Positions 1 through 9,128 of a stretch of 64,000 nt of DNA are shown one piece after another (the first letter of the stretch is position 1; each line of letters begins with the position of its first letter). The position numbers and the translations under genes were made by a program. The DNA is taken from positions 124,001 through 188,000 of the forward strand of contig CAWGLV010000001.1 of assembly GCA_963823495.1 (NCBI GenBank), given 5' to 3'. The DNA is from DATDAH01 sp963823495 (GTDB lineage Bacteria > Actinomycetota > Acidimicrobiia > Acidimicrobiales > DATDAH01). The notes under the pieces are model-generated. The model was not told the DNA's origin, ran no database searches, and was given only the letters and a program-made list of their open reading frames with translations.

Positions 1-222
1 GTGGGCGACGCCTACGGCGACACGGACAAGCCGGTGAACGGCGGCATGCCCGCCTTCGCCGAGTCCCTCACCCCGGAGGAGCTGACCTCGGTCATCGTCT
101 ACGAGCGGACCACCTTCAGCGACCTCGACCCCGTCGAGGAGGGCCTGGTCGACGGCGAAGGCAACCTGATGGTCGTCTACAACGTGGAGACGGGCGAGCT
201 CGACCCGGCACCGGCGGGCTGA
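1..222 (+). CDS. C-terminal end of a c-type cytochrome (partial, cut by window start)
   Basis: The first 73 codons are open from base 1 and the gene almost certainly begins before the window, so the GTG at 1 should not be read as the true start. Residues 14-19 (GGMPAF) look like the loop carrying the axial Met of a class I cytochrome c. They are followed by a short helix with LTPEELTSVIVYERT, a common cytochrome c C-terminal helix. No CXXCH is visible because the heme-binding part is outside the window. The next gene starts 5 nt after the stop, so the two are probably cotranscribed and the cytochrome may serve a quinone or respiratory function. Confidence 0.6.
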   Translation: MGDAYGDTDKPVNGGMPAFAESLTPEELTSVIVYERTTFSDLDPVEEGLVDGEGNLMVVYNVETGELDPAPAG

Positions 223-227
223 GCGCC

Positions 228-1484
228 ATGGCCCTGGATGCTGACGTCCTGGTCGTCGGCGGGGGGCCGGCGGGGGCGGCCTGCGGGTACTGGCTGGCGA
301 AGGCCGGTCACGACGTGCTCGTGCTGGAGCGCAAGGCGTTCCCACGCGAGAAGACCTGTGGTGACGGCCTGACCCCGCGGGCGGTGTACCAGCTCGACGA
401 GATGGGCCTCGCCGCCGGCCTCGAGCAGTACCACCGCTACGAGGGCCTGCGGGCCCTGGCCCACGGGATCACCCTGGAGATGCCGTGGCCCGACCACCCC
501 CGGTTCCCCGGCCATGGCTACGTCGTGCGCCGCCGGGACCTGGACCAGATGGTGGCCGATCACGCCGTGGCCGCGGGCGCCCGCCTGCGGACCCGCTGCG
601 AGGCGCTCACCCCGCTGTTGAAGGACGGCCTGGTCCGCGGTGCGGTGGTCAAGGACCACGAGACCGGCGAGATCGAGGAGCTCACCGCCCGCTTCGTCGT
701 GGTGGCCGACGGGGCCAACTCCCGCTTCGGCCGGGCCCTGGGCACCGCCCGGGACCGCAGCTACCCCCAGGGCATGGCCCTGCGGGGCTACTACGAGAGC
801 CCGATGCACGACGACCCGTGGATCGAGTCGGCCCTGGACATGGTCGACCGCAACGGGAACTCGCTGCCGGGCTACGGCTGGATCTTCCCCGTCGGTGACG
901 GGACGATCAACGTCGGCGTCGGGCTGCTGTCCACGTTCCGTGACTACCGCAGCATCAACACCACCCACCTGCTCGACGAGTTCGCCATCACCGCGCCCGA
1001 CTACTGGGAGATCGGCCCGGAGACCAAGGTGGGCGAGGCCACCGGGGGCCGCTTGCCCATGGCCGGCTCGGTCTCACCCAAGGTGGGCCCGACCTGGATC
1101 GTCATCGGCGACGCCGCCGGGTCCATCAACCCCTTCAACGGCGAGGGCATCGACTACGCCTACGAGACCGGCGCCATGGCCGCCCATCTCCTCGACCAGT
1201 CCCTGACCACCGGTGACGCCCGCCCGCTGCTGACCTACCCCCAGCTGCTGGACGACGAGTACGGCCTCTACTTCCGGGTGGCCCGCGCCTTCACCAAGAT
1301 CATCGGCCGCCCCGCCCTCATGCGGGAGCTGACCCGGGTCGGCATGCACAGCCAATCCCTCATGGAGTGGGTCCTGCGCATCATGGCCAACCTGCTGCGG
1401 GAGGACGAGGTCGGCCCCGCCGAAGCCGCGTACGCCGCGGTGGCCAACATCGCCAAGCTCGTCCCGGAACGCCCCGCCGCCTGA
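228..1484 (+). CDS. Geranylgeranyl reductase family FAD-dependent oxidoreductase
   Basis: The 418-aa protein opens with a dinucleotide-binding fold: VLVVGGGPAGAACGYWL at residues 7-23, an acidic strand end (VLERK), then the family signature FPREKTCGDGLTPRA. A second FAD motif, IVIGDAAGSINPFNGEGIDYA, is around residues 290-310. This family saturates isoprenoid chains, either archaeal-type lipids or the menaquinone side chain (the MenJ type of actinobacteria). Menaquinone reductase is the likelier role here, but the substrate is inferred. The ATG lies 5 nt after the upstream cytochrome stop, which suggests a redox operon. Length fits the family. Confidence 0.85.
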   Translation: MALDADVLVVGGGPAGAACGYWLAKAGHDVLVLERKAFPREKTCGDGLTPRAVYQLDEMGLAAGLEQYHRYEGLRALAHGITLEMPWPDHPRFPGHGYVVRRRDLDQMVADHAVAAGARLRTRCEALTPLLKDGLVRGAVVKDHETGEIEELTARFVVVADGANSRFGRALGTARDRSYPQGMALRGYYESPMHDDPWIESALDMVDRNGNSLPGYGWIFPVGDGTINVGVGLLSTFRDYRSINTTHLLDEFAITAPDYWEIGPETKVGEATGGRLPMAGSVSPKVGPTWIVIGDAAGSINPFNGEGIDYAYETGAMAAHLLDQSLTTGDARPLLTYPQLLDDEYGLYFRVARAFTKIIGRPALMRELTRVGMHSQSLMEWVLRIMANLLREDEVGPAEAAYAAVANIAKLVPERPAA

Positions 1485-1519
1485 GCGCCGCTCAGGTCAA
1501 CACCCCGACGACTCCCGTG

Positions 1520-1564
1520 CTGGTCACGAAATGGGCGCGTCCCCGCGACATGTTTCGTCACCAG
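1520..1564. terminator. Hairpin between convergent genes
   Basis: 12-nt arms at 1520-1531 (CTGGTCACGAAA) and 1553-1564 pair with one mismatch around a 21-nt loop. It lies between the stops of the flavoprotein gene (1484) and zwf (1575), so it may act as a bidirectional terminator. There is no T-tract. Confidence 0.4.
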
Positions 1565-1574
1565 AACGAGCTCG

Positions 1575-2978
1575 TCAGGCCAGGAGGGGGTCGCTCCAGC
1601 CGCCGAGGCCCTCCGCCAACGCTTCGGCGGCCGCGGGGCCCCAGGAGCCCTTCTCGTAGAGGTGGGGGTGCTCCCTCGGGCCGTCGATGAGGCCGCCGAC
1701 GATGCGCCACTGCTCGGCGATGGTGTCCGCCCGGCCGAAGCGCCGAGGGTCCCCGTCCATGGCGTCCCCGAGCAGGCGTTGGTAGGCCTCCTGGCGGCGG
1801 CCGAAGACCTGCTCGTACTCGACCGCGAGGTCGACGGGCTCGCTGACCATGCGCTCCCCCGGCTCCTTGGAGAACAGGTGCAGGACCACGCCGTCGGTCG
1901 GGCTGATGCGGAAGCGCACGCGGTTGGGCTGGGGATCGGGGCACTCCTGGTCCACGAAGAGCAGGTTGGGCGGTTGGTGGAAGGTGACGATGGCCTCGGT
2001 GGCCGTCACCGGCAGCTCCTTGCCCGAACGCACGAGCCAGGGCACCCCTGACCACCGCCAGGAGTCGATCTCGAAGCGCAGCGCCGCGAAGGTCTCGACG
2101 TCGGAGCCGGGGGCGACCCCCGCCTCGTCCACGTAGCCCCGGTACTGGCCCCGCACGACCTGGGCGGGGTCGAGGGTGGCGATCTGGCGGAACACCTTCA
2201 CCTTCTCATCGCGCAGGGCATCCGCGCTCGACCCGGCCGGGGGCTCCATGGCCAGGAGGGCCACCACCTGCAGCAGGTGGTTCTGGACGACGTCACGGAT
2301 GGCCCCCGCGCTGTCGTAGAAGGCCCCCCGGCCCCCGACGCCGAAGTCCTCGGCCATGGTGACCTGGACGCTGGAGATGAAGTTCCGGTTCCAGACCGGT
2401 TCGAGCAGCGAGTTGGCGAAGCGGAACACCAGCAGGCTCTCCACCGACTCCTTGCCCAGGTAGTGGTCGATGCGGAAGACGTCGGTCTCGGCGAAGGACC
2501 GGTGCAGGACCTCGTTGAGCTCCTCGGCCGAGGCCTGGTCCCGACCGAAGGGCTTCTCGACGACGACCCGGGCCCCGACGACGCGGTCGACCGCTTCGAT
2601 GCCCTGCACCACGTCGTCGAAGAGCGCCGGGGGGATGGCCAGGTAGTAGAGCGGGTTGGTGGAACCGTCCATGGCCGTGGCCAGCCGCTCGTAGGTCGAC
2701 GCCTCCCGATAGTCGCCGCTGACGTAGGTGATCCGGGCGGCCAGGTCGGCCCAGACCGCCTCGTCGATCACGCCCCGCTCGGCGATCGCGTCCTGGGCGT
2801 ACTGGCGTAGCTGGGTCGGCGACCAGTCCCTCGAGGCCACCCCCACCACGGGCGTGTCCGGCCCGAGGGTGCCGTTCTTGGCCATCTCGTAGACCGCCGG
2901 GAAGATCCTCTTGGCCGCCAGGTCCCCCGTGGCCCCGAACAGCACGAGGGCGTCACTGCGGACCGGCGCGTCGCTCAC
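1575..2978 (-). CDS. zwf: Glucose-6-phosphate 1-dehydrogenase
   Basis: This enzyme oxidises glucose 6-phosphate with NADP+ (or F420/NAD in variants) at the entry to the pentose phosphate pathway. The N-terminal nucleotide motif is FGATGDLAAKR (residues 14-24). The substrate-binding/catalytic signature RIDHYLGKE is at 169-177. EKPFGRD (141-147) is also typical. Length 467 aa is normal for the family. The GTG at 2978 sits 6 nt downstream of a TAGAAC -10-like hexamer, suggesting a leaderless transcript. The gene is monocistronic, convergent with the flavoprotein gene, with a strong hairpin upstream that more probably belongs to hemL. Confidence 0.96.
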   Translation of the reverse strand: MSDAPVRSDALVLFGATGDLAAKRIFPAVYEMAKNGTLGPDTPVVGVASRDWSPTQLRQYAQDAIAERGVIDEAVWADLAARITYVSGDYREASTYERLATAMDGSTNPLYYLAIPPALFDDVVQGIEAVDRVVGARVVVEKPFGRDQASAEELNEVLHRSFAETDVFRIDHYLGKESVESLLVFRFANSLLEPVWNRNFISSVQVTMAEDFGVGGRGAFYDSAGAIRDVVQNHLLQVVALLAMEPPAGSSADALRDEKVKVFRQIATLDPAQVVRGQYRGYVDEAGVAPGSDVETFAALRFEIDSWRWSGVPWLVRSGKELPVTATEAIVTFHQPPNLLFVDQECPDPQPNRVRFRISPTDGVVLHLFSKEPGERMVSEPVDLAVEYEQVFGRRQEAYQRLLGDAMDGDPRRFGRADTIAEQWRIVGGLIDGPREHPHLYEKGSWGPAAAEALAEGLGGWSDPLLA

Positions 2979-2984
2979 GCCCCC

Positions 2985-2990
2985 GTTCTA
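2985..2990 (-). promoter_or_regulatory. -10-like hexamer of zwf (leaderless)
   Basis: TAGAAC on the minus strand ends 6 nt before the zwf GTG, the spacing expected when transcription starts at the start codon. Confidence 0.4.
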
Positions 2991-3085
2991 CCCTGGCGAC
3001 CCTTCCGGAATTGCGTACCACCCACACCCAGGCCGAGCACCCGGCGCCGTGACCACGCGGTCATCAGCCCTCCTCCCTCGTTCTG

Positions 3086-3122
3086 GCGTCGATTGGTCAC
3101 GCCGGGCGTGACCAATCGACGC
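3086..3122. terminator. Perfect 16-bp stem hairpin downstream of hemL
   Basis: Arms 3086-3101 and 3107-3122 are perfectly complementary (GCGTCGATTGGTCACG and its complement) around the loop CCGGG. The hairpin starts 10 nt after the hemL stop on the minus strand. No U-tract follows, so either a terminator or an intergenic palindromic element is possible. The flank contains CCGAAATTGCGT, also seen near 32098. Confidence 0.5.
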
Positions 3123-3131
3123 AATTTCGGG

Positions 3132-4406
3132 TCAGGGGGAGGCGGCGGCGACTTCCATGGCCGCCGCCGAGGCGAGGTCGGTGACCCGCTCCAGTTCGTC
3201 CTTGGTGTGGGCCAGGCCCGGGAACAGGACCTCGTAGGCGCCAGGGGCGATGGCCACACCCCGGTCGAGCATCGCATGGAAGAACGCGGCGTAGAGGACC
3301 TCGTCGGTGCCCTTGGCGCCGTCGTAGTCGGTGACCTCGTCGCGGCCGAAGTAGAGGCCCAGCAGCGGTCCCACGACAGGGACCCGGATGGGTAGGCCGG
3401 CTTCGCTGATCACGTCCTGCAGCCAGCCCCCGAGCATCTCGGCCCGGCCGGCCAGCATCGTGTAGGCACCGTCGTCCAACTCGCCGAGCACGGCCAGGCC
3501 GGCGGCGGTGGCCAGCGGGTTCCCCGACAGCGTCCCCGCCTGGTAGACGGGGCCCTCCGGGGACAGGACGGACATCACCTCGTCCCGGCCGCCGACCGCG
3601 GCCAAGGGCAGGCCCCCGCCGATGACCTTGCCGAAGCAGGACAGGTCCGGGGTGACGCCGAACGCGCCCTGGGCGCCGTCGGGGCCGAGCCGGAACCCGG
3701 TGATGACCTCGTCGAACACCAGCAGGGCGCCCGCCGCGTCACAGGCCGACCGCAGTCCCTCCAGGAACCCGGGCACCGGCGGGACCAGGCCCATGTTCGC
3801 CGCGACCGGCTCGACGATGACACAGGCCACGTCGTCGCCGATCTCGGGGACCACGTTGTAGGGGGCGACCACGGTCTCGGCCACGGCCGAGGCGGGGACG
3901 CCGGCCGAGCCGGGCAGGCCGAGGGTGGCCACCCCGCTGCCCGAACCGGCCAGCAGCGCGTCGCCGTGGCCGTGGTAGTTGCCCGCGAACTTGATCACCC
4001 GGTCCCGACCGGTGAATCCCCGGGCCACCCGAAGGGCGGTCATGGTGGCCTCCGTGCCGCTGTTGACCAGGCGGACCCGCTCCACCGACGGCACCCGGTC
4101 GACGATGGCCTCGGCCAGCAGGACCTCGCCCTCGGTGGGGGCGCCGTAGGACGTGCCCCGCTCCGCCGCCCGCTGCACCGCCTCGACGACCACGGGATGG
4201 GCGTGGCCGAGGATGATCGCGCCGTAGGACTGGACGAAGTCGGTGTAGCGCCGGCCCGCCACGTCCCAGACGTGGACGCCCTCGGCCCGCGCCACGAAGT
4301 AGGGCTCGCCGCCGACCGCGCCGAAGGCGCGCACCGGCGAGTCCACCCCACCGGGGATGACGGTCCACGCGCGGGCGAACAACGCGACGTTGGTCTCGTC
4401 CGTCAC
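3132..4406 (-). CDS. hemL: Glutamate-1-semialdehyde 2,1-aminomutase
   Basis: PLP enzyme that isomerises glutamate-1-semialdehyde to 5-aminolevulinate, the step after HemA in C5 heme synthesis. The N-terminus TNVALFARAWTVIPGGVDSP is diagnostic. The PLP-lysine region reads SCFGKVIGGGLPLAAVGG, and the EPVAANMG and LVFDEVITGFR motifs are present. The reading frame is open to 4511, but the GTG at 4406, with a GAGTGGGGGG run just upstream, starts at the conserved N-terminus and gives 424 aa, the normal length. It follows hemB (gap 73 nt) and the two probably form an operon. Confidence 0.95.
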   Translation of the reverse strand: MTDETNVALFARAWTVIPGGVDSPVRAFGAVGGEPYFVARAEGVHVWDVAGRRYTDFVQSYGAIILGHAHPVVVEAVQRAAERGTSYGAPTEGEVLLAEAIVDRVPSVERVRLVNSGTEATMTALRVARGFTGRDRVIKFAGNYHGHGDALLAGSGSGVATLGLPGSAGVPASAVAETVVAPYNVVPEIGDDVACVIVEPVAANMGLVPPVPGFLEGLRSACDAAGALLVFDEVITGFRLGPDGAQGAFGVTPDLSCFGKVIGGGLPLAAVGGRDEVMSVLSPEGPVYQAGTLSGNPLATAAGLAVLGELDDGAYTMLAGRAEMLGGWLQDVISEAGLPIRVPVVGPLLGLYFGRDEVTDYDGAKGTDEVLYAAFFHAMLDRGVAIAPGAYEVLFPGLAHTKDELERVTDLASAAAMEVAAASP

Positions 4407-4479
4407 CGCCCCCCCACTCGTTCCGGGTGACCCGTGGGGTCGCCCCCGACACCGGGCGCCCCCCAGAACCGGACCACGC

Positions 4480-5457
4480 TCACAGGTGGGGCGCGATCTC
4501 GCGGGCCGCATAGGTCAGGACCATGTCGGCCCCGGCCCGCCGGATGGCGGTCAGGTGCTCGGCCAGCACGGCGTCACCGTCGATCCAGCCCTTCTCGGCC
4601 GCGGCCTTCACCATCGCGTACTCCCCGGACACGTGGTAGGCCGCCAGCGGGACGTCCACCTCGGCCCGGGCGAGGGCGATCACGTCCAGGTAGGCGAGGG
4701 CGGGCTTGACCATCACCAGGTCGGCCCCCTCCTCGAGGTCGAGGCGGATCTCCTCCAGCGCCTCCCGTCGGTTGCGCGGGTCCTGCTGGTAGCCCTTGCG
4801 GTCCCCCCCGCCGACGATCTCCACGTCGACCGCCTCGCGGAACGGGCCGTAGAGGGCCGAGGCGTACTTCGCCGCGTAGGCCAGGATGGCCACGTCGGTG
4901 AACCCCGACCCGTCGAGGGCGGCGCGGATCGAGCGGACCTGGCCGTCCATCATCCCGGAGGGAGCCACGATGTCGGCTCCGGCCTCCGCCTGGGCCACCG
5001 CGACCCGGCCATAGCGCTCGAGGGTGGCGTCGTTGTCGACCTCTCCGTCGGGGTTCAGGACCCCACAGTGGCCGTGGTCGGTGTACTCGTCCAGGCACAG
5101 GTCGGGGATGAGCACGAGGCCGTCGCCGAGGTCGTCGCGGAGGTCCTTCAGGGCCACCTGCACGATGCCGTCGGGGCTCCAGGCCTCGGTCCCCTCGGCG
5201 TCCTTGTGCTCGGGGAGGCCGAACAGCATCACCGCGGGGACGCCCAGGGCGGCCAGTTCCGCCACTTCCTTGCGAACGCTCTCCCGGGTGTGTTGCACCA
5301 CGCCGGGCAGCGACCCGATCGGCCGCGGCTCGCCGAGGCCCTCCCGTACGAAGAGGGGGGCGATGAGGTCGTCGACCGACAACCGGGTCTCGGCCACCAG
5401 TCGGCGCAGGGCCGAGGTGCGGCGCAGGCGGCGCATCCGTCGCTCGGGGAACGGCAC
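4480..5457 (-). CDS. hemB: Delta-aminolevulinic acid dehydratase (porphobilinogen synthase)
   Basis: Condenses two 5-aminolevulinates to porphobilinogen in the cytoplasm. Visible family blocks are RRLRRTSALRRLVAET near the N-terminus, the Schiff-base region DMVMVKPALAYLD, the metal/substrate segment DICLDEYTDHGHCG-like (DLCLDEYTDHGHCG), and AAPSGMMDGQV (seen as APSGMMDGQV). The frame is open to 5580, but the conserved start PFPERR fits a GTG at 5457. A TACCAT hexamer ends 6 nt upstream, consistent with leaderless transcription. 325 aa is the usual size. Upstream and divergent is the FG-GAP protein. Confidence 0.95.
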   Translation of the reverse strand: MPFPERRMRRLRRTSALRRLVAETRLSVDDLIAPLFVREGLGEPRPIGSLPGVVQHTRESVRKEVAELAALGVPAVMLFGLPEHKDAEGTEAWSPDGIVQVALKDLRDDLGDGLVLIPDLCLDEYTDHGHCGVLNPDGEVDNDATLERYGRVAVAQAEAGADIVAPSGMMDGQVRSIRAALDGSGFTDVAILAYAAKYASALYGPFREAVDVEIVGGGDRKGYQQDPRNRREALEEIRLDLEEGADLVMVKPALAYLDVIALARAEVDVPLAAYHVSGEYAMVKAAAEKGWIDGDAVLAEHLTAIRRAGADMVLTYAAREIAPHL

Positions 5458-5463
5458 GCCCCG

Positions 5464-5469
5464 ATGGTA
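5464..5469 (-). promoter_or_regulatory. -10-like hexamer of hemB (leaderless)
   Basis: TACCAT on the minus strand ends 6 nt before the hemB GTG at 5457. It supports that start over the longer open frame. Confidence 0.4.
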
Positions 5470-5507
5470 CGGCTCGGCGCTGCCGCTCCGGACGGCGAGG
5501 TGATCGC

Positions 5508-5513
5508 TAGCGT
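5508..5513 (+). promoter_or_regulatory. -10-like hexamer of the FG-GAP protein gene
   Basis: TAGCGT ends 8 nt before the GTG at 5522. It is divergent from the hemB hexamer, so the 64-bp gap holds two back-to-back promoters. Confidence 0.35.
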
Positions 5514-5521
5514 GGCCCCAC

Positions 5522-7396
5522 GTGACCCGTCGAGCCGCCGACCGAACCGCGGGGCGCGGGGTCGCCACGATCCTCGTCATGGCAACGACCTGGCTCTGCT
5601 CGTGTCACACCCGACCCGGGCGGGGCCGAGTCGACGGCCCCGGCGACGACGATCGCGCCACCGACGACCGCCCCCCGACGACGACCGGGCCTGCCACCAC
5701 CACTCCGGTCACCACCCGTCCCGAGGCACCGCCGCGCACCGACCAGCACGGCACCGACCGCACGGCACCGACCACGGCGAGCCCCGGAACCGACCCGCCG
5801 CGCCGGAGCCGGTGCTCCCGATCGTCACCGTCCGACGGGCACCGCGCCGGACCCTGGCTCGGCCAGGGCCGACCCGTCACCCGGGTGCCGGTGACCCTCG
5901 ACGCCCCCGCTCGGGTCGGTCAGGTCGTCAGCTTCGTCTTCCGCGTCCGTCACGACGGCACCGACCCGGAGGTGCTGGTGCTCACGGCCCCCGGCGCGAC
6001 CCGCTGGGGCTCGGTGGGCTGGCGCCTGGCGGGCCGCGACGTCACCCGCGCCGTCGCCGGGCGGGGACTCCGACTGGCGATCGCCCCCGGGACCCATCGC
6101 GACCTGGTGTTGCGGGTCCGCTTCGGAGCCCGGGCGCCTCTGGGCTTCGCGCTGACCCGCACCCTGACCGCACGGGCCGTCACCGGCGGGCATCGCGACC
6201 GGGTCCGGACGGTGGTGACCAGAGGACCCGTCGCGGTGCGCTTCCACGATGTCGGCCTCGCCCTCGGCCTCCCCCGCCGCACCCACAGCTTCGACGTCGA
6301 CGCCGGCCGCATCGACGATGACGGTGTCGAGGACCTGGTGCTCGCCACCCACGGGCGGGTTCGGGTGTTCCGCAACCACGAACCCGGCCTCGAGCTCCTG
6401 CTCGACCGGGCCGACGGCGACATCCACAACTGCGCGATCGGGGACGCCACCGGGGACGCCCAGGCCGACGTCTACTGCACCGTGGGCGCCCAGAACGGGG
6501 CCGGATCGAAGCGCAACCGCCTGTGGGTACAGGAGCCGGGTCTGACCTTCAGCCCGAACCGGTCGATCCAGTACGGCGTGGACGACCGCTTCGGCCGGGG
6601 TCGAGAGACGACCTTCGTCGACCTGGACCACCGGCGGGGCGTCGACCTCTTCGTCGGCAACGAGAGCCCCCGCCTCGACGACGAACGCTCCCTGAACCGG
6701 ACCTTCCTGCGGGCTGCGACCGACGAGTTCTTCGCGGCCCGGCTCGGCATGCGCGCCGATGTCGGGGCCCTCTGCGCCCAGGCCTTCGACCAGGACGGCA
6801 ACGGCTGGGACGACCTGCTGGTGTGCGGCGGCGCTGGCCCGGCGACCCCGGACTGGGACACCAGCCGGAACCGGCTGCACCTCTTTCGCAATCTGCGGCG
6901 CCTCGACGGCCGACGGCGCCTCGTGGATGTCGCCCCGCGCCTCGGCATCGACCTGCACCGGGTCCAGTCGGCGCGGCTCGGCCACCTGAACGGCGACCGG
7001 TTCGCCGACCTGGTCGTAATCACCCGCAACCGGGTCACCGTCTGGCCCGGGGCTCCCCGCGGGACCTTCGGCCTCCCGGTGTTCCGACAGGAGCTCCGAT
7101 CGGGACACTCGGTGACGCTGGCCGACGTCGACGGACGACGCGGCCTCGACGTGTTCGTAGTCCAGGGCTGTGGCGGCCCGCGCGGCGTGAACTTCGACGA
7201 CCGCCTCTACCTCGACGCGGGACCGGGCTGGGGCTGGGACCGGGCTCTGCTGCCCTCCGGGGTCGCCGGGTGCGGCGACACGGCCGACGCCCTCGACGTC
7301 GACGGGGACGGCGTCGACGACCTCGTGGTGGGCAACGGCCAGTGGTCGGCGTACGGGCCGATCCAGGTCCTGACGTCCGGTCGCTACTGGGGTTGA
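5522..7396 (+). CDS. Exported FG-GAP/VCBS repeat protein
   Basis: The 624-aa protein starts with a short basic segment and a hydrophobic stretch (ATILVMATTWLCSC, about residues 15-28) ending in Cys. This may be a signal peptide or lipoprotein signal, although the lipobox is not standard. A Thr/Pro/Arg-rich linker follows, then a beta-rich domain, then at least six Ca-binding FG-GAP-like repeats with D-x-D-x-D-x-x-x-D-L/V spacing. Examples are DVDAGRIDDDGVEDLVL, AFDQDGNGWDDLLVCGG and ALDVDGDGVDDLVVGNG. These repeats fold as integrin-type beta propellers in surface proteins. The ligand is unknown. The gene stands alone, divergent from hemB. Confidence 0.7.
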   Translation: MTRRAADRTAGRGVATILVMATTWLCSCHTRPGRGRVDGPGDDDRATDDRPPTTTGPATTTPVTTRPEAPPRTDQHGTDRTAPTTASPGTDPPRRSRCSRSSPSDGHRAGPWLGQGRPVTRVPVTLDAPARVGQVVSFVFRVRHDGTDPEVLVLTAPGATRWGSVGWRLAGRDVTRAVAGRGLRLAIAPGTHRDLVLRVRFGARAPLGFALTRTLTARAVTGGHRDRVRTVVTRGPVAVRFHDVGLALGLPRRTHSFDVDAGRIDDDGVEDLVLATHGRVRVFRNHEPGLELLLDRADGDIHNCAIGDATGDAQADVYCTVGAQNGAGSKRNRLWVQEPGLTFSPNRSIQYGVDDRFGRGRETTFVDLDHRRGVDLFVGNESPRLDDERSLNRTFLRAATDEFFAARLGMRADVGALCAQAFDQDGNGWDDLLVCGGAGPATPDWDTSRNRLHLFRNLRRLDGRRRLVDVAPRLGIDLHRVQSARLGHLNGDRFADLVVITRNRVTVWPGAPRGTFGLPVFRQELRSGHSVTLADVDGRRGLDVFVVQGCGGPRGVNFDDRLYLDAGPGWGWDRALLPSGVAGCGDTADALDVDGDGVDDLVVGNGQWSAYGPIQVLTSGRYWG

Positions 7397-7436
7397 GGCG
7401 GCCACTCGGGCCGACGACCGGGAGTAGAACGGGGCG

Positions 7437-9128
7437 ATGAGTGAGCCCGAACTGCGCCGGATCGCCGACGACTACTGGGAGGCGGTCATGGTGGCCTCCC
7501 CCGTCTACGCCACCTTCGTGGGCGACCACCGCTTCGACGACCGGATCGACGACCTGTCCGAGGCCGCCGAGGACCGCGAGGGGGCGACGATCATGGCGAT
7601 CGTCGCCGAGGCGGCGGCGCTCGATCCCTCCACGCTCTCGGTGGCGGGGCGCGTCACCCGAGGCCTGCTCCTGGCCGAGGGTGAGAACGCGCGGATGCGA
7701 CGCGCGCATCGCCTCGCCGAACTGGCCTCGGACCAGAACACCGGCGCCCACGCCGACCTCCTCCAGATCGCCCCCCAGACCCAGGCCTCCGATGCCGAGT
7801 CGGCGAACGGGCTGGTCCGGCGCTACCGCCAGACCGACCGCTTCCTGGACCAGGCCGCCGAGCGCTTCCGAGCCGGCTTGGCCAAGGGCCGCACCCCGGT
7901 CGCCATCTGTGTGGAGCGCTCGCTCAACCAGGTCGACGGCTACCTGGCGTCGCCGCTCGACGGAGACCCCTTCGTCCAGCTCCCCGCACCCCAGGACCCC
8001 GCCGGCTGGGACGAGGCGACCTGGCGGGACGAGCTGCGGCTGGTCACCCGAGAGGTCATCCGGCCCGCGTTCGCCCGCTACCGCACCGTGCTGGCCGACG
8101 AGCTCGCACCGGTCGCCCGGCCCGACGACCGCCCGGGCCTCTGCCACCTCGACGGGGGTGAGGAGGTCTACGCCGCCCTGGTCCGCCTCCACACCACCAC
8201 CGACCTGACCCCCCAGGAACTGCACGACATCGGCATGGCCGAGATCACCGAGTCGCTCCCCGCGGAGTACGCCGAGATCGGAGGCCGGGCCTTCGGGCTC
8301 CACACGGCGGCCGAGGTCTTCGAGCGGCTGCGCACCGATCCCGCCCTCAAGTACGCCACCGGTGAGGAGATCATGGCCGATGCCGCCGCCGCCCTCGACC
8401 GGGCGAAGGCGGCGATGGGCGGCTGGTTCGGCCGCCTGCCCGAGGCGGAATGCGAGATCGTGCCCGTGCCCGACTACCTGGCCGCGGATGCCCCGGCGGC
8501 CTACTACTTCCCCCCCGCGGGCGACGGCAGCCGGCCCGGCACCTACTACGTGAACACCCACGCACCGGAGGACAGGTCCCGCACCGAGGCCGAGAGCATC
8601 GGGTACCACGAAGCCATACCCGGTCACCACCTGCAACTGGCCATCGCCGCCGAGCTCACCGACCTGCCTGACTTCCAGCGCTTCGGGTTCGCCAACACCG
8701 CCTACGTCGAGGGCTGGGCTCTCTACACCGAGCGACTGGCCGAGGAGATGGGCCTCTACGGCGGTGACCTCGACCGGCTGGGGATGCTCACCGCGGACGC
8801 GTGGCGGGCCGGACGGCTGGTCGTCGACACCGGGCTCCACGCACTGGGCTGGAGCCGCGGTGAGGCCATCGACTTCCTGCTGGAGAACACACCCCTGGAC
8901 AAGGGCGAGGTCACCGTGGAGATCGACCGGTACATCGGCATGCCGGGGCAGGCGTTGGCCTACAAGGCCGGCCAGCGGGAGTTCTTCCGCCTCCGGGCCG
9001 ACGCCCGCGATCGCCTGGGCGACCGCTTCGACATCAAGGGCTTCCACGACGCCGTCCTCGCGCAGGGCGCGGTGACCCTTCCCATCCTGGGCGACCTCGT
9101 CGAGGAGTGGGTGAGCTCGGTCGCCTGA
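7437..9128 (+). CDS. DUF885 family protein (putative metalloprotease-like)
   Basis: The 563-aa protein has the DUF885 hallmark ESIGYHEAIPGHHLQLAIAA at about residues 385-404. It is a zinc-protease-like His/Glu cluster, followed by AYVEGWALYTERLAEEMG and RRYIGMPGQALAYK-like segments (DRYIGMPGQALAYKAG). Members are predicted carboxypeptidase-like hydrolases, but few have a proven substrate. No signal peptide is visible, so the protein is probably cytoplasmic. The ATG at 7437 is 40 nt after the FG-GAP gene. TAGAAC lies 6 nt upstream, but the intervening GGGGCG could equally be a ribosome-binding site. Confidence 0.85.
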   Translation: MSEPELRRIADDYWEAVMVASPVYATFVGDHRFDDRIDDLSEAAEDREGATIMAIVAEAAALDPSTLSVAGRVTRGLLLAEGENARMRRAHRLAELASDQNTGAHADLLQIAPQTQASDAESANGLVRRYRQTDRFLDQAAERFRAGLAKGRTPVAICVERSLNQVDGYLASPLDGDPFVQLPAPQDPAGWDEATWRDELRLVTREVIRPAFARYRTVLADELAPVARPDDRPGLCHLDGGEEVYAALVRLHTTTDLTPQELHDIGMAEITESLPAEYAEIGGRAFGLHTAAEVFERLRTDPALKYATGEEIMADAAAALDRAKAAMGGWFGRLPEAECEIVPVPDYLAADAPAAYYFPPAGDGSRPGTYYVNTHAPEDRSRTEAESIGYHEAIPGHHLQLAIAAELTDLPDFQRFGFANTAYVEGWALYTERLAEEMGLYGGDLDRLGMLTADAWRAGRLVVDTGLHALGWSRGEAIDFLLENTPLDKGEVTVEIDRYIGMPGQALAYKAGQREFFRLRADARDRLGDRFDIKGFHDAVLAQGAVTLPILGDLVEEWVSSVA

